From Campylobacterales bacterium (GTDB lineage: Bacteria > Campylobacterota > Campylobacteria > Campylobacterales > QNZT01), in assembly GCA_027023305.1 (NCBI GenBank), contig JALVVR010000015.1, forward strand, positions 1-56,467: a DNA stretch of 56,467 nt. The letters are read 5' to 3'. Below the pieces are notes generated by a model that was given only the letters and a program-made list of their open reading frames with translations, had not been told where the DNA came from and searched no databases. Position 1 is the stretch's first letter. Each line of letters begins with the position of its first letter. Of this stretch, positions 33,380 to 44,652 are shown one piece after another. The position numbers were made by a program, and so were the translations under genes.

Positions 33380-35635
33380 ATGAACAAAGCTAAAGATTTT
33401 TTACGAAAGAAAGTAGAAGATGATTTAAAAAGTGGAAAGTATAAGACAATAGTTACTAGATTTCCTCCTGAGCCAAATGGTTTTCCACATATAGGTCATG
33501 CAAAATCAATAAGCTTAAACTTTGGTATAGCAAAAGAGTTTGGTGGAAAGTGTAACTTAAGGATGGATGATACAAATCCTACAACTGAGGATACAAAGTA
33601 TGTAGAAGCTTTAAAAGATGCAGTAGAGTGGCTTGGATTTAAGTGGGATGGAGAAGTTAGATATACATCTGATTACTTTTTTAAACTTTATGAGTATGCA
33701 AAAGAGCTTATCAAAATGGGTAAGGCTTATGTTGATAGTTTAGATGAAGAGATGATCAGAGAGTATAGAGGTACTGTTACTAAAGCTGGAAAAAGAAGTG
33801 AGTTTTCTAACAGAAGTGTTGAAGAGAACTTACAACTTTTAGAGAAGATGAAAAAGGGTGAGTTTAGAGATGGAGAGCATGTTTTAAGAGCTAAGATAGA
33901 TATGAGTTCATCTAACATGAAATTAAGAGATCCTTTGATGTATAGGATAAGACATGAAGAGCATTTTAGAGCTGGAAGTGAGTGGGCTATTTATCCTATG
34001 TATGACTTTGCTCATGGGCTTTCTGATTATATAGAGGGGGTTACTCACTCATTTTGTACTTTGGAGTTTGAAAACAATCGTGAACTTTATGATTGGTTTA
34101 TAGATAATCTAAACTTAGAACCACCAAGACCTTATCAGTATGAGTTTGCGAGGTTAAATATCAACTATGCAGTCATGAGTAAAAGAAAGCTTTTGGAGCT
34201 TGTGGAGAGTGGAGCAGTAAATGGATGGGATGACCCTAGACTTCCTACTATTGCTGGATTTAGAAGAAGAGGTTATACCCCAGAGTCGATTTTAAACTTT
34301 TGTGAGATGATAGGGGTTGCTAAAGCAAACTCTGTTGTTGATATATCACAGTTAGAGTATGCGATAAGAGATGATTTAAATAAAAAAGTACCACGAGTTA
34401 TGTGTGTGCAAAATCCTTTGAAAGTTGTTATAGAAAACTATGAGGGATTTGAAGAGATTGATGCTAGTTATTATCCTATAGATGTGCCAAAAGAGGGAAG
34501 TAGAAAACTGCCTTTTTCAAAAGAGATTTTTATAGATAGAGATGACTTTATGCAAAATCCTGAGAAGGGGTATTTTAGATTGACTCCTGAGCAACCTGTA
34601 AGATTAAAACATGCATATATTATATCTTGTAAAGAGATTATCAAAGATGAGAGTGGAGAGATAGTAGAGATAAGGGCTGAGTACTTTCCTAACTCAAAAA
34701 GTGGAGAGGATAAGAGTGGCATAAAAGTAAAGAGTGCTATCCAGTGGGTGGAAGCGAGTAGTGGCAGAAAAGTAGAGTTAAGAGTATATGATAGATTATA
34801 TAGATGTGAAGCACCTGAGAGTATGGATGATCTGAATCCAAACTCTTTGACTATCATAAAAGATGCCTTGGTTGAACCATCTGTGATAGAGGATAGTATT
34901 AGTGATAGATTTCAATTTGAGAGGGTTGGATATTTTTATAAAGAGCCAATTGATTATAGTGAAGAAACCCCTGTGTTTAACAAGATAGTTGCACTTAAAG
35001 ACTCTTGGGGTAAAAAGAAAGAAATGACAAAACAACCCAAAAAACAAGAGGAGAAAAAACCTCAAGTGGCGGGCGAAGTTGTACCTTTAACTAAAGAGGA
35101 GCAAGAGAAGTTTGACAAGTATGTAGCTGAGTATAAACTAAACAGTGAAGTGGCAAATACTTTAGTTAGAGATGAAAAACTATCTAAGTTTTTTGAAGAT
35201 GCTTTAATACAAAAAAATACTCCTATAACGATAGCAAATCTTGTGACAAATGAAGTAGCAAGAGAGTTAAAAACTTTGAAAATAGAGGAGTTAAAATACT
35301 CTCCAAAAAAGATAGCAAATTTATCTGTCATGATAGACAAAGAGATAATATCTACAAAGATAGCAAAAGTTGTTTTTGAACAGATGAGTAAAAGTGGAGA
35401 TGAACCTGAAAAAATAGTAGAAGATAAAGGACTTGTTCAAATAAGTGATGAGAGTGTGATAAATAGCTTTATAGATGAAGTGATAAAAAACAATCCTCAC
35501 AATGTTAAAAAGTATAAAGATGGGAATGAAAAGCTATTTGGATTTTTTGTTGGACAAGTGTTAAAAAGTAGTGGTGGAAAGGCAAATCCAAAAGTAGTTA
35601 ATAAGCTTATCAAAGAGGCTTTAGGAAATATATAA
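33380..35635 (+). CDS. glnS: Glutamine-tRNA ligase fused to a YqeY/GatB-like domain
   Basis: Class I synthetase charging tRNA-Gln. The catalytic core has RFPPEPNGFPHIGHAKS (HIGH motif near 35) and the KMSKS equivalent VMSKR near 267, then the anticodon-binding beta-barrels to about 550. A basic linker (KKKEMTKQPKKQEEKKPQ) leads to a C-terminal YqeY/GatB-tail domain (about 570-751). That domain helps tRNA binding in Deinococcus GlnRS. Many Campylobacterota lack GlnRS and use GatCAB, so this gene is notable. ATG 33380 is preferred to 33377 because AAGG then lies six bases away. Confidence 0.95.
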   Translation: MNKAKDFLRKKVEDDLKSGKYKTIVTRFPPEPNGFPHIGHAKSISLNFGIAKEFGGKCNLRMDDTNPTTEDTKYVEALKDAVEWLGFKWDGEVRYTSDYFFKLYEYAKELIKMGKAYVDSLDEEMIREYRGTVTKAGKRSEFSNRSVEENLQLLEKMKKGEFRDGEHVLRAKIDMSSSNMKLRDPLMYRIRHEEHFRAGSEWAIYPMYDFAHGLSDYIEGVTHSFCTLEFENNRELYDWFIDNLNLEPPRPYQYEFARLNINYAVMSKRKLLELVESGAVNGWDDPRLPTIAGFRRRGYTPESILNFCEMIGVAKANSVVDISQLEYAIRDDLNKKVPRVMCVQNPLKVVIENYEGFEEIDASYYPIDVPKEGSRKLPFSKEIFIDRDDFMQNPEKGYFRLTPEQPVRLKHAYIISCKEIIKDESGEIVEIRAEYFPNSKSGEDKSGIKVKSAIQWVEASSGRKVELRVYDRLYRCEAPESMDDLNPNSLTIIKDALVEPSVIEDSISDRFQFERVGYFYKEPIDYSEETPVFNKIVALKDSWGKKKEMTKQPKKQEEKKPQVAGEVVPLTKEEQEKFDKYVAEYKLNSEVANTLVRDEKLSKFFEDALIQKNTPITIANLVTNEVARELKTLKIEELKYSPKKIANLSVMIDKEIISTKIAKVVFEQMSKSGDEPEKIVEDKGLVQISDESVINSFIDEVIKNNPHNVKKYKDGNEKLFGFFVGQVLKSSGGKANPKVVNKLIKEALGNI

Positions 35636-35668
35636 TAATATAGAGTATTGAGTGTATAAAGGAAATAA

Positions 35669-36661
35669 ATGGATAGTTTAGAAAAGAAAATCTTATCGTG
35701 TAAAGATTTAAAAGAAATAGAAGAAGTTAGGATAGAGGTATTTGGCAAAAAAGGAGTTTTGGCTGTAGAGTTTGCTAAGATGAAAGATATACCAAACGAA
35801 GAGAAGAAAGAGTTTGCAAAAAACTTAAATATCCAAAAAGCAAATCTTCAAAAAGCTTACGAAGTAAAAAAAGAGGAGCTTTATCTAAAGCACTTAGAAG
35901 AGAGTTTAAAAGCTGAAGCTGTTGATGTAAGTAGTTTTAAGTATAAAGATGAGGCTGGAGCTTTACATCCAGTTTATGCTACTATGGATAGGATAATAGA
36001 CTACTTTGTAAGTTTGAATTTTGAAGTTAGTGAAGGACCTTTGGTAGAGGATGATTTTCACAACTTTCAAGCTTTAAATCTTCCTGAGTACCACCCAGCA
36101 AGAGATATGCAAGATACATTTTATCTAAAGAGTGGATTAGTTTTAAGAACTCATACATCACCAGTACAGATAAGATACATGCAAAAAAACAAGCCTCCTT
36201 TTAAGATGATAAGTCCAGGCACAGTTTTTAGAAAAGATATGGATTTGACTCATACTCCTATGTTTCATCAAGTTGAAGCTTTAGTGGTAGCAGATGAGGG
36301 AGAGGTTAGTTTTGCAAATCTAAAGTCTATCTTGGTTGATTTTTTAAAGCATATGTTTGGTGATGTTGATGTTAGATTTAGACCAAGTTTTTTCCCTTTT
36401 ACAGAGCCTAGTGCAGAGGTTGATATAAGTTGTATATTTTGTAAAGGTGAGGGGTGTAGGGTTTGTTCACATACTGGATGGTTAGAAGTGCTAGGAAGTG
36501 GTATGGTAGATCCAAATGTCTTTAAAGCAGTTGAGTATGAGGGAGTAAGTGGATATGCTTTTGGTATAGGTGTTGAGAGATTTGCGATGCTTATACATAA
36601 GATAGGGGATTTGAGAAGTTTGTTTGAGGGTGATATAAGATTATTGGAGCAGTTTAGATGA
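35669..36661 (+). CDS. pheS: Phenylalanine-tRNA ligase alpha subunit
   Basis: Catalytic subunit of the alpha2-beta2 PheRS. The 330-residue class II protein has an N-terminal coiled-coil tRNA-binding arm (about 1-85), then [14 protein letters not shown], motif 2 around [10 protein letters not shown] and [16 protein letters not shown] with the TMF-H-E equivalent [11 protein letters not shown], and motif 3 [15 protein letters not shown] precedes the ATG. It overlaps pheT by four bases. Confidence 0.97.
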   Translation: MDSLEKKILSCKDLKEIEEVRIEVFGKKGVLAVEFAKMKDIPNEEKKEFAKNLNIQKANLQKAYEVKKEELYLKHLEESLKAEAVDVSSFKYKDEAGALHPVYATMDRIIDYFVSLNFEVSEGPLVEDDFHNFQALNLPEYHPARDMQDTFYLKSGLVLRTHTSPVQIRYMQKNKPPFKMISPGTVFRKDMDLTHTPMFHQVEALVVADEGEVSFANLKSILVDFLKHMFGDVDVRFRPSFFPFTEPSAEVDISCIFCKGEGCRVCSHTGWLEVLGSGMVDPNVFKAVEYEGVSGYAFGIGVERFAMLIHKIGDLRSLFEGDIRLLEQFR

Positions 36662-38934
36662 TAGTTACAAGAGAGTGGTTAAGTGAGTGGATTGATTTAA
36701 AAGAAGTTAGTAGTGAAGATATTTGTGAGAAGTTAAACTCTATTGGGTTAGAAGTTGATAGTTTAACTTGTCAGAGAGTTCCAAGTGGAGTTGTTGTAGG
36801 AAAAGTAGTTGAGTGTGAAAAACACCAAGATGCTGATAAATTAAATATTACTCAAGTTGATATTGGAAGCGAAAAACTACAGATAGTTTGTGGAGCTAAA
36901 AATGTTGCGAAGGGTCAATTTGTAGCAGTTGCAACTATCGGAGCAGTTTTAGGTGAAGGCTTTAAGATAAAAAAGGCAAAGCTTAGAGGTGTAGAGTCAA
37001 ATGGAATGATTTGTTCATCTAGTGAGATAGGCTTAGTAAAAACAAATGATGGAATAATGGAGCTTGATGATAGTATAGGAGCTTTGGAGCTAGGAAAAGA
37101 GCTTAGTGAATATCCACTTTTAAATGATGATATTATAGAGATTGAACTTACTGCAAATAGAGGTGATTGTCTGAGTATTAGAGGAGTTGCTAGAGATTTG
37201 TGTGCTGTTTATGAAAAAGAACTCAAAACTAAAGAGCTTTTGATGGCAGAGGATAGAAGAGGGATTGGAAGAGTACTAGAGCCTGATACAAAGACTAAGG
37301 TTGATTGTTCACTAAAATATATGTTCTTTGAGAAAGATAACTTAACTAGTGATTTTTTGACTACTTTTAGACTTTATATGATAGATAATTTAGCTAATAA
37401 TGATGTTCAAAATAGTATTAACTACATTCATCATGAAAGCGGAGTAATTTTACGAGTTTATGACTTTGAAAAGCTTGATAGCGATGAAAATAAAAGAGCT
37501 ACTTTGATTTTACAAAAAGATGAGGATGGAGTAGATAGAGTTTACAATGGGGGTGAAGTCATCAGTGAAGTTGGATTAAATCAAAACAAAAAGTTTGATA
37601 TTGATGAAAATAGTAAGCATATTTTGGTAGGGGCTAGTTTTATAAAGCCTGAAGTTGTTGCTATGATTAGATTTAAACATAACTTAAAGAGTGATGAACT
37701 TTACTATAACTCAAGTAGAGGCAGTGAGAGTGAGCTAAAACTTGGACTTGATCTTTTAAGTGATAAAATCTCTTCAAAAGCTATTGTGTATGCAGGGTAT
37801 GATGAAACTATAGATGATTTTGAAGAAGATATAATACAAGTTAGCAGTAGTTTTATAAATGAGTTTATAGGGCAAAACATAGATGAAAGTGAAGTTATAT
37901 CGACTCTTCAAAAATTAGGATTTGAGGTTGACTTTAGAGGTGAGTTTTTTGTAGTAAAAGTACCTCTTTTTAGAAGTGATGTGAAAAATGCACAAGATAT
38001 AGTAGAAGAGATAGTTAGAATAGTAGGGATTGATAACATAGAAGAAAAACCTTTAGCCTTAAGTGAGAGAGTGATACTAAACAGCTCCTATGAAAAGATA
38101 AAAAAGAGAAGATTTTATAAAACTAAAGCAGTAGGAAGAGGTTACTTTGAACAAATCTCTTATATCTTTGATAACAAAGAGGAGTTAGAAGAGTTAAGAT
38201 TTTATGTAGTAGATGATGAGATAGCAAATCCAATAACTGCAGAGTTAAATACTTTAAGAACTACTCTTAGCTTAAATCTTTTAAGAACCGTTAGTTTAAA
38301 TGTCAAAAGTGGCAAAAAAGAGCCAAAACTTTGTGAGCTAGGAATTACTTTTGAAAAAAACTTAAATGAGGTAGAAAGATTTGCTTTTATAAGAAGTGGA
38401 GAAGTTAGTTTTAGTGATGTGGCAAGTGATTTGTTTGCGATAGTTGGAGAGTGTGAGCTTAGAAGTAAAACACCAAATAATAAGCTTTTTAATCCTTATG
38501 AGTATGCCTCTATCATGATAGATGGTAAAGAGGTTGGATTTGTAGGTAGGGTTCATATAGAGATAGAAAAAAAGTATGACTTGAAAAACAGTTATATTTG
38601 TGAATTAGATTTTGATTCTTTGAAATGGGGGATAGTAACGGTAAAAGACTACTCTAAGTTTCAATCTTCTACAAAAGATTTGTCATTTTTAACTCCAAAA
38701 GAGATGAAGTTTGAAGTTATTGATGAAGTGTTAAAAGAGGCTAATATAAAAAATATAATCTCTTACATAGCAGTAGATACATATCATGATGATAGTTTAA
38801 ATAATATGTATAGTTTGACTATCAGATTTACTCTTCAAAAGATGGATTCAACTCTGAGTGAAGAGGAGATAAAAGAGGCTATGGAGAGTGTTCAAAGTTT
38901 ACTAAAAGAGAAGTTGGAGTTAGAGCTTAGATGA
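36658..38934 (+). CDS. pheT: Phenylalanine-tRNA ligase beta subunit
   Basis: The 758-residue tRNA-binding and editing subunit. Domains run in order: a core N-terminal part, an EMAP/OB-fold tRNA-binding region (about 40-150, [18 protein letters not shown] and [15 protein letters not shown]), B3/B4 editing domain, B5 domain (about 390-465), a catalytically inactive core, and a C-terminal anticodon-binding FDX-ACB domain ([11 protein letters not shown]). Its start overlaps the pheS stop and its end overlaps aroA, both by four bases. Confidence 0.97.
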   Translation: MIVTREWLSEWIDLKEVSSEDICEKLNSIGLEVDSLTCQRVPSGVVVGKVVECEKHQDADKLNITQVDIGSEKLQIVCGAKNVAKGQFVAVATIGAVLGEGFKIKKAKLRGVESNGMICSSSEIGLVKTNDGIMELDDSIGALELGKELSEYPLLNDDIIEIELTANRGDCLSIRGVARDLCAVYEKELKTKELLMAEDRRGIGRVLEPDTKTKVDCSLKYMFFEKDNLTSDFLTTFRLYMIDNLANNDVQNSINYIHHESGVILRVYDFEKLDSDENKRATLILQKDEDGVDRVYNGGEVISEVGLNQNKKFDIDENSKHILVGASFIKPEVVAMIRFKHNLKSDELYYNSSRGSESELKLGLDLLSDKISSKAIVYAGYDETIDDFEEDIIQVSSSFINEFIGQNIDESEVISTLQKLGFEVDFRGEFFVVKVPLFRSDVKNAQDIVEEIVRIVGIDNIEEKPLALSERVILNSSYEKIKKRRFYKTKAVGRGYFEQISYIFDNKEELEELRFYVVDDEIANPITAELNTLRTTLSLNLLRTVSLNVKSGKKEPKLCELGITFEKNLNEVERFAFIRSGEVSFSDVASDLFAIVGECELRSKTPNNKLFNPYEYASIMIDGKEVGFVGRVHIEIEKKYDLKNSYICELDFDSLKWGIVTVKDYSKFQSSTKDLSFLTPKEMKFEVIDEVLKEANIKNIISYIAVDTYHDDSLNNMYSLTIRFTLQKMDSTLSEEEIKEAMESVQSLLKEKLELELR

Positions 38935-40220
38935 GTTATATAGAGGTAGAACCAGTTAAGGGAAGTTTTGATGAGGTGATAGGTGAGATAGCTAGTGATA
39001 AGTCTATCTCTCATAGATGTGCTATATTTTCACTTTTGAGTGATAACCCCTCTTTTATAAAAAACTATCTTCAAGCTGAGGACACTTTAAACTCACTAAA
39101 TATTTCAAAACTTTTGGGATGCAGAATAGAAAATGATGGTAAAAATGTAACTATCATTCCTCCAAAAGAGTTAAAAGAGCCACCTCACATACTTGACTGT
39201 GGAAATAGTGGGACTGCTATAAGACTTTTTATGGGCTTTTTAGCTTCACAAGAGGGCTTTTTTGTTTTACATGGAGATGAGTACTTAGCAAGAAGACCTA
39301 TGAAAAGAGTGGCAAATCCTCTTAGAAGTATAGGAGCTAAGATAGATGGAAGAGAGGATGGTGAGTTAGCACCTATAAGTATCAGAGGAGCAAAGCTTGA
39401 TGGATTTAAGTATGAGAGTGCTATCTCATCAGCTCAAGTAAAAAGTGCTTTGATACTAGCAGGGTTAAATGCAAAAACAACTTCTTTTTACAAAGAATTT
39501 GAGCTTAGTCGTGATCATAGTGAGAGAATGCTTAAGGGCATGGGAGCAGATATATCAAATGAAGATGGATATATAAAAATCAATCCTTTAACAAAACCTT
39601 TAAAGCCACTAGAGATAACAGTTCCAAGTGATCCATCAAGTGGGTTTTTCTTTGCAGTGCTAGCTGCTATAACACCAGACTCAAAAGTAATTATAAAAGA
39701 TACAACACTAAATCCTACAAGAGTAGAAGCATATAAAGTTTTAAAAAATATGGGTGTTTATGTAGAGTTTGTTGAGAAAGAGAATGTATATGAACCGATA
39801 GGTGACATAGTTATAAAACATTGTGAGTTAAATGGAGTTACTGTTAGTGAAAATATCTCTTGGCTTATAGATGAACTTCCTGCTCTATCAATTGCTATGG
39901 CTTTAGCAAAAGGTAAAAGTGTAGTAAAAAATGCAGAAGAACTTAGAGTCAAAGAGAGTGATAGGATAAGCTCTGTTGTAGAATCTTTGAAAAAGTGTGA
40001 AGTTCAAGTTGAAGAAAAAGAGGATGGATACGAAATAGTTGGTGGAGAGTTAAATTATGCAGTTATAGACTCCCACGGAGATCATAGGATTGCTATGAGT
40101 TTTTTGGTCGCAGGAAGTAGATGTGGTATGAGGGTAGAGGATACAGAGTGTATAAATACTTCATTTCCTAATTTTACTAAAATTTTAAATAGATTTTGTG
40201 GAGTAAAAAATGGAGATTAG
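38931..40220 (+). CDS. aroA: 3-phosphoshikimate 1-carboxyvinyltransferase (EPSP synthase)
   Basis: Sixth step of the shikimate pathway, joining PEP to shikimate 3-phosphate. The 429-residue protein shows [12 protein letters not shown] at the N-terminus, [43 protein letters not shown], and the C-terminal [12 protein letters not shown]. The Ala in the second motif (CGNSGTAIR) resembles class II enzymes. Placement between pheT and ispH is conserved in Campylobacterota as I recall it. Confidence 0.97.
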   Translation: MSYIEVEPVKGSFDEVIGEIASDKSISHRCAIFSLLSDNPSFIKNYLQAEDTLNSLNISKLLGCRIENDGKNVTIIPPKELKEPPHILDCGNSGTAIRLFMGFLASQEGFFVLHGDEYLARRPMKRVANPLRSIGAKIDGREDGELAPISIRGAKLDGFKYESAISSAQVKSALILAGLNAKTTSFYKEFELSRDHSERMLKGMGADISNEDGYIKINPLTKPLKPLEITVPSDPSSGFFFAVLAAITPDSKVIIKDTTLNPTRVEAYKVLKNMGVYVEFVEKENVYEPIGDIVIKHCELNGVTVSENISWLIDELPALSIAMALAKGKSVVKNAEELRVKESDRISSVVESLKKCEVQVEEKEDGYEIVGGELNYAVIDSHGDHRIAMSFLVAGSRCGMRVEDTECINTSFPNFTKILNRFCGVKNGD

Positions 40221-41040
40221 AAAAGCAGAAAGTTATGGCTTTTGTTTTGGTGTAAAAAGAGCTATAAAGATAGCAGAAGAGTTAAAAGATGCTACAACTA
40301 TAGGACCACTTATACATAATAATGAAGAGATAAACAGGTTAAAAAAAGATTTTAATGTTAAAACTGTTGATGGTTTTGAAGAGTTGGGAGATGTTAAAAA
40401 GGCTATTATAAGAACTCATGGTATAGAAAAACAAAACTTAGAGAAGTTGAAAAAGAGTGATGTAGAGATTGTAGATGCAACTTGCCCTTATGTAACAAAT
40501 CCTCAAAAGATAGTGGAAAAGATGAGCAAAGAGGGTTATCAAATAGTAGTATTTGGAGATAGAGAACATCCTGAGGTGAAAGGAGTTCGAAGTTATAGTG
40601 TTACTCCTCCTATCGTTGTGGCAAGTTTTGAAGAGTTAAAAGATAAAAATATAAAGAAAAAGGTAGCTGTTGTTGCTCAAACTACAAAAAAAATAAGCGA
40701 GTTTCAAAAAGTTGTGGATTATTTGACTTCTATTTCTAGAGAGGTTAGAGTTTTTAATACTATTTGCAATGCAACATTTGAAAATCAAGATGCAGTTAGA
40801 AAACTCTCTTGTGAAGCAGATGTTATGATAATTATAGGTGGAAAAAACTCATCAAATACAAAAGAACTTTTTAATATATCAAAAGAAAGTTGTTATGATA
40901 GTTATCATATTGAAAATGAGAGTGAAGTATGTAAAGATTGGTTTAAGAATAAAAAGTTTTGTGGTATAAGTGCTGGAGCCTCAACTCCTGATTGGATAAT
41001 AGAGAGTGTCATAAGTAAAATAAAAGAAATTTGTGTATAA
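40210..41040 (+). CDS. ispH: 4-hydroxy-3-methylbut-2-enyl diphosphate reductase
   Basis: Final step of the MEP isoprenoid pathway, an iron-sulphur enzyme. The 276-residue protein has its three cluster cysteines in [11 protein letters not shown] (Cys12), [11 protein letters not shown] and [19 protein letters not shown] and the final [13 protein letters not shown] complete the family pattern. It overlaps aroA by 11 bases. Its stop codon lies inside the -10 box of the rpsA promoter. Confidence 0.96.
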   Translation: MEIRKAESYGFCFGVKRAIKIAEELKDATTIGPLIHNNEEINRLKKDFNVKTVDGFEELGDVKKAIIRTHGIEKQNLEKLKKSDVEIVDATCPYVTNPQKIVEKMSKEGYQIVVFGDREHPEVKGVRSYSVTPPIVVASFEELKDKNIKKKVAVVAQTTKKISEFQKVVDYLTSISREVRVFNTICNATFENQDAVRKLSCEADVMIIIGGKNSSNTKELFNISKESCYDSYHIENESEVCKDWFKNKKFCGISAGASTPDWIIESVISKIKEICV

Positions 41041-41041
41041 T
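41036..41041 (+). promoter_or_regulatory. rpsA promoter -10 box (TATAAT)
   Basis: TATAAT after TTTGTG overlaps the ispH stop and predicts a start near 41048. It gives rpsA its own promoter within the pheS-serA run. The upstream word equals that of the guaA promoter. Confidence 0.6.
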
Positions 41042-41072
41042 ATGGATAAAATTAACAAGGTAAAGGAAAAGA

Positions 41073-42773
41073 ATGTCAAATAAGGTGAACTCTAAAGTTC
41101 TAAATAAGAGTGAGATAGAGAGTATGGATTTAGGTGATGAAGATAATTTTGCAGCAATGTTTGAGGAGTCTTTAAAGTCTGATAAAGGTGGTAGTATAGT
41201 AAAAGGAACGATTGTTAAAATCGCTGATGACGAAGATAGTATCTTAGTTGATGTGGGCAAAAAACAAGAGGGATTACTATACAAAAGTGAGATAACTGAT
41301 AGTGAAGGCAACTTGATTTTCAATGTAGGTGATAGTTTAGAAGTTGCTATAAATGGTTATAAAAACGAAAGACCTTATCTCTCATACAAAAAAGCTCTTA
41401 AAGCTAAAAAACAAGAAGAGTTTTTAGCATCATATGATGAAAATAGTGAAGAAGATATTATCGTTAATGGTGTTATTATAGGTAAAAACAAGGGTGGATA
41501 TATCGTTGAAGATGAAGACAACTTAGAGTACTTCATGCCAAGAAGCCAAGCTTATCTAAAAGATTCAAATACCCTAATCGGTAAAAAAGTAAAAGCTAAG
41601 ATAATCAAAGTAGATAAAGATAGTAAATCAATAGTTATTTCAAGAAAAGTTTTAATAGAAGCAGAAAAAGAGAAGAGAAAAGAGATAGTAGATGAACTTT
41701 TAAAGAAAGATGAGGCTATAAATGGTGTTGTTAAAAAGATAACTAGTTATGGTATGTTTGTTGATGTTGGTGGTATGGATGGACTTGTTCACTATAGTGA
41801 GATAAGCTACAAAGGACCAGTTAATCCTGCTAAGCATTATAGCGAAGGTGAAGAAGTACTTGTAAAACCTATCAGTTATGATGAGACAAAAAGACATCTT
41901 TCTCTATCTATAAAAGCGGCACAGAGTGATCCTTGGGATGAACTTAAAGATCAGTTAGAAGTTGGAGATGCTGTAAAAGTTGAAGTTAGTAACATAGAGC
42001 CTTATGGAGTTTTTGTAGATCTTGGAAATGACATAGAGGGATTTTTGCATGTAAGTGAAATCTCTTGGGATAAAAATATAAAACATCCAAAAGACTATCT
42101 TGAAGTTGGACAAGATGTTGATGTTGATATAGTTGAGCTAGATTTTGAAAAAAGAAAACTTAGAGTTAGCATGAAAAACTTACTTCCAAAACCTTTTGAT
42201 GAGTTTAAATCAAAACATAGAGTAGGTGAGGTAGTTAAAGGTATTGTTACTACAACTACTGCTTTTGGAGCATTTATCAAGATAGACTCTGTTGAGGGAC
42301 TTTTACACAATGAAGATATCTCTTGGGAAAGAGGTGTTAAGTGTAAAGATCTTCTAAATGTTGGAGATGAAGTTGAAGTAAAAATCATAAAAATAGATAG
42401 TGAAAAAGAAAATATATCTTTAAGTAAAAAAGAGCTTGAAGAGTCTCCTATACAAAGATTTGCAACAAACCACAGCAATGGTGATCTTTTAACAGTAAAA
42501 GTAAGAGATAAAAAAGAGTTTGGTGTTTTTGTTGAGATTGAAGATGGTGTAGATGCACTTATAAGACTTGAGGATTTAGGTAAAAGTCCTGAAGAAGTAA
42601 ATATAGGTGATGAGTTAGAAGCTGCTATAGTTTTTATAGATAGTGAAAAACATAGAATCAGATTGTCAGTTAAAAGAGTTGGTAGAATAAAAGAGCAACA
42701 AGCTATGAATGAGTTTAACAATGATGATAAAAATACTCTCGGTGATCTTATAGAGAGCCAGCTAAAAAGATAG
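41073..42773 (+). CDS. rpsA: Ribosomal protein bS1
   Basis: The 566-residue ribosomal S1 protein, which binds mRNA on the small subunit. It contains about six OB-fold S1 repeats, visible as recurring segments such as GGYIVEDEDNLEYFMPRS, SYGMFVDVGGMDGLVHYSEI, EPYGVFVDLGNDIEGFLHVS, TAFGAFIKIDSVEGLLHNED and EFGVFVEIEDGVDALIRLED. AAAGGAAAAG precedes the ATG. Length is normal. Confidence 0.96.
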   Translation: MSNKVNSKVLNKSEIESMDLGDEDNFAAMFEESLKSDKGGSIVKGTIVKIADDEDSILVDVGKKQEGLLYKSEITDSEGNLIFNVGDSLEVAINGYKNERPYLSYKKALKAKKQEEFLASYDENSEEDIIVNGVIIGKNKGGYIVEDEDNLEYFMPRSQAYLKDSNTLIGKKVKAKIIKVDKDSKSIVISRKVLIEAEKEKRKEIVDELLKKDEAINGVVKKITSYGMFVDVGGMDGLVHYSEISYKGPVNPAKHYSEGEEVLVKPISYDETKRHLSLSIKAAQSDPWDELKDQLEVGDAVKVEVSNIEPYGVFVDLGNDIEGFLHVSEISWDKNIKHPKDYLEVGQDVDVDIVELDFEKRKLRVSMKNLLPKPFDEFKSKHRVGEVVKGIVTTTTAFGAFIKIDSVEGLLHNEDISWERGVKCKDLLNVGDEVEVKIIKIDSEKENISLSKKELEESPIQRFATNHSNGDLLTVKVRDKKEFGVFVEIEDGVDALIRLEDLGKSPEEVNIGDELEAAIVFIDSEKHRIRLSVKRVGRIKEQQAMNEFNNDDKNTLGDLIESQLKR

Positions 42774-42775
42774 TT

Positions 42776-43006
42776 ATGAAAAAGAGTGAGTTGATACTGC
42801 TCTTTATAACGATTATGATAAGTGTTGTGATAATGATCACAGCACTTTTTTACTTTATAAAACCGTCATATCATATCTCACAACTAGAGAGTGAAGAGAG
42901 TGAAGTTATTTTAAAAGATAAAAAAATAAATAACACTTGGTTAAGCAGAATTACAAAACAAAATAAAACATTTTCGTATCCAGTTGTTATATATAAGTTA
43001 GATTAA
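42776..43006 (+). CDS. Small single-span membrane protein
   Basis: A 76-residue protein with one N-terminal membrane helix (about 6-29, ELILLFITIMISVVIMITAL) and a mixed polar tail probably facing the periplasm. No family recognised. It starts two bases after the rpsA stop and ends 11 bases before serA, so it is co-transcribed with both. It may be a conserved linker gene of this block. Confidence 0.6.
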   Translation: MKKSELILLFITIMISVVIMITALFYFIKPSYHISQLESEESEVILKDKKINNTWLSRITKQNKTFSYPVVIYKLD

Positions 43007-43017
43007 GGGGAAAAGGC

Positions 43018-44598
43018 ATGAAAAAAAAGATAGTAGTATGTGATGCTCTACATAAAAGAGCTTTTGAAATATTGGCTGAAAATGATGATATTGAGTATAT
43101 AGATGCTAGTGGTGAGGATAAAACTAAACTGCTTGATATCATAGCTGATGCAGATGTAGCGATAACAAGAAGTTCTACTGATGTGGATGATAAGTTTTTA
43201 GGCGCAGTTAAAAACTTAAAAGCTGTTGTTAGAGCTGGTGTTGGAGTTGACAATGTTGATATAGATGGATGTAGCAAAAAAGGTATAATCGTCATGAATG
43301 TACCAACTGCAAATACTATAGCAGCGGTAGAGATGACAATGTGCCATCTTTTAAACTCTGCTAGAAAATATGTAAACTCATCAAATAACTTAAAAGTTGA
43401 TAGAATTTGGAAAAGAGAGCTTTGGTATGGTACAGAGTTAAAAGATAAAAGATTAGGTATTATAGGTTTTGGTAATATTGGAAGTCGTGTAGCTAAAAGA
43501 GCCTTAGCCTTTGATATGGAAGTTGTTACTTATGATCCATATATTGATTCTTCAAAAGCGATAGATATGGGAGTAGAGTTTACTAAAAACTTTGATGATA
43601 TATTAGCTTGCGATTTTATCACTATTCATACTCCAAAAACTAGTGAGACGATAGACATGATAACTTCAAAAGAGATAGCAAAGATGAAAGATGGAGTTAG
43701 ACTTATAAATGTTGCTCGTGGTGGACTTTTTAATGAAGATGATTTATATGAGGGATTAAAAAGTGGCAAAGTTGCTTATTGTGGTATAGATGTTTTTAAC
43801 AAAGAACCAGCAAATAACCATCCTTTACTTGAACTTGAAAATTTAACTGCTACCCCACACTTGGGAGCAAATACTTTAGAATCTCAAGAAAACATAGCAA
43901 CACAAGCTGCTCAAAATGCTATAAATGCGGCAAGAGGAGCTAGCTTTGCAAATGCACTTAATATGCCAATAGATACTACAAAAACTCCTAAAGAGTATCA
44001 AGAGTATCTAGACTTAATCCAAAAGTTAGCTTACCTTGCAGCTCAGATAAACAAAGGTTTTATAAAGTCTATCAAAGTTACAACTGAGGGAGAGGTTGGT
44101 GAGTATGTTGATTCACTAGTTACTTTCGCGATTGTAGGAGCTTTGAAAGAGTCTATAGGCGAAAATGTAAACTATGTAAATGCAAAATTTATAGCTGAAG
44201 AAAAAGGTATAGAGATAGTTACAAAGAGTGAAAAATCACAATCTTTCAAAAATAGAGTAGAGATAAGTTTAACTACTGAAAATGATAGTATAAAACTTGG
44301 TGGAACTGTTTTTGATGGAAATATTCAAAAGATAACAAATATAAATGATATAGCACTTGATTTTAAACCAAAAGGTAAGATGATTTTCTTTAAAAATGAA
44401 GATAAACCAGGAGTTATCGCTAAGCTATCTCAAGAGCTATATGAAAATGGTGTCAATATAGTAGATTTTAGACTAGGTAGTGACCATAAGGGAAGTGCTC
44501 TTGCTGTGGTTTTAGTAGAAAATGAACTTAAAAAAGAGATAATAGAAAAACTTCAAGATATTAAAGAGTGTAAGTGGGTTGCTTACGCTACAATATAA
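43018..44598 (+). CDS. serA: D-3-phosphoglycerate dehydrogenase
   Basis: First committed step of serine synthesis. The 526-residue protein is the long type: catalytic domain with VRAGVGVDNVDID, Rossmann motif LGIIGFGNIGSRVAKRA, NVARGGLFNEDDL, and His in TPHLGANT; then an intervening (ASB) domain; and a C-terminal ACT domain (about 450-526, NEDKPGVIAKLSQELYENG) that usually binds serine for feedback control. AAGGGG precedes the ATG. It ends the pheS-serA run. Confidence 0.97.
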   Translation: MKKKIVVCDALHKRAFEILAENDDIEYIDASGEDKTKLLDIIADADVAITRSSTDVDDKFLGAVKNLKAVVRAGVGVDNVDIDGCSKKGIIVMNVPTANTIAAVEMTMCHLLNSARKYVNSSNNLKVDRIWKRELWYGTELKDKRLGIIGFGNIGSRVAKRALAFDMEVVTYDPYIDSSKAIDMGVEFTKNFDDILACDFITIHTPKTSETIDMITSKEIAKMKDGVRLINVARGGLFNEDDLYEGLKSGKVAYCGIDVFNKEPANNHPLLELENLTATPHLGANTLESQENIATQAAQNAINAARGASFANALNMPIDTTKTPKEYQEYLDLIQKLAYLAAQINKGFIKSIKVTTEGEVGEYVDSLVTFAIVGALKESIGENVNYVNAKFIAEEKGIEIVTKSEKSQSFKNRVEISLTTENDSIKLGGTVFDGNIQKITNINDIALDFKPKGKMIFFKNEDKPGVIAKLSQELYENGVNIVDFRLGSDHKGSALAVVLVENELKKEIIEKLQDIKECKWVAYATI

Positions 44599-44613
44599 CT
44601 AAACTTAAGAAAA

Positions 44614-44647
44614 AATCCTTATAATGACCGCCAGTCATGTAAGGATT
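44614..44647 (+). promoter_or_regulatory. TetR operator overlapping the promoter of the efflux operon
   Basis: AATCCTTATAATGAC (44614-44628) and GTCATGTAAGGATT (44634-44647) form an inverted repeat around CGCCA. The left arm contains the -10 box TATAAT (44620-44625), so a bound dimer would block the promoter. The central ATGAC-N5-GTCAT resembles TetR-family operators. The tetR ATG follows six bases after the repeat. Confidence 0.7.
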
Positions 44648-44652
44648 TCTGT

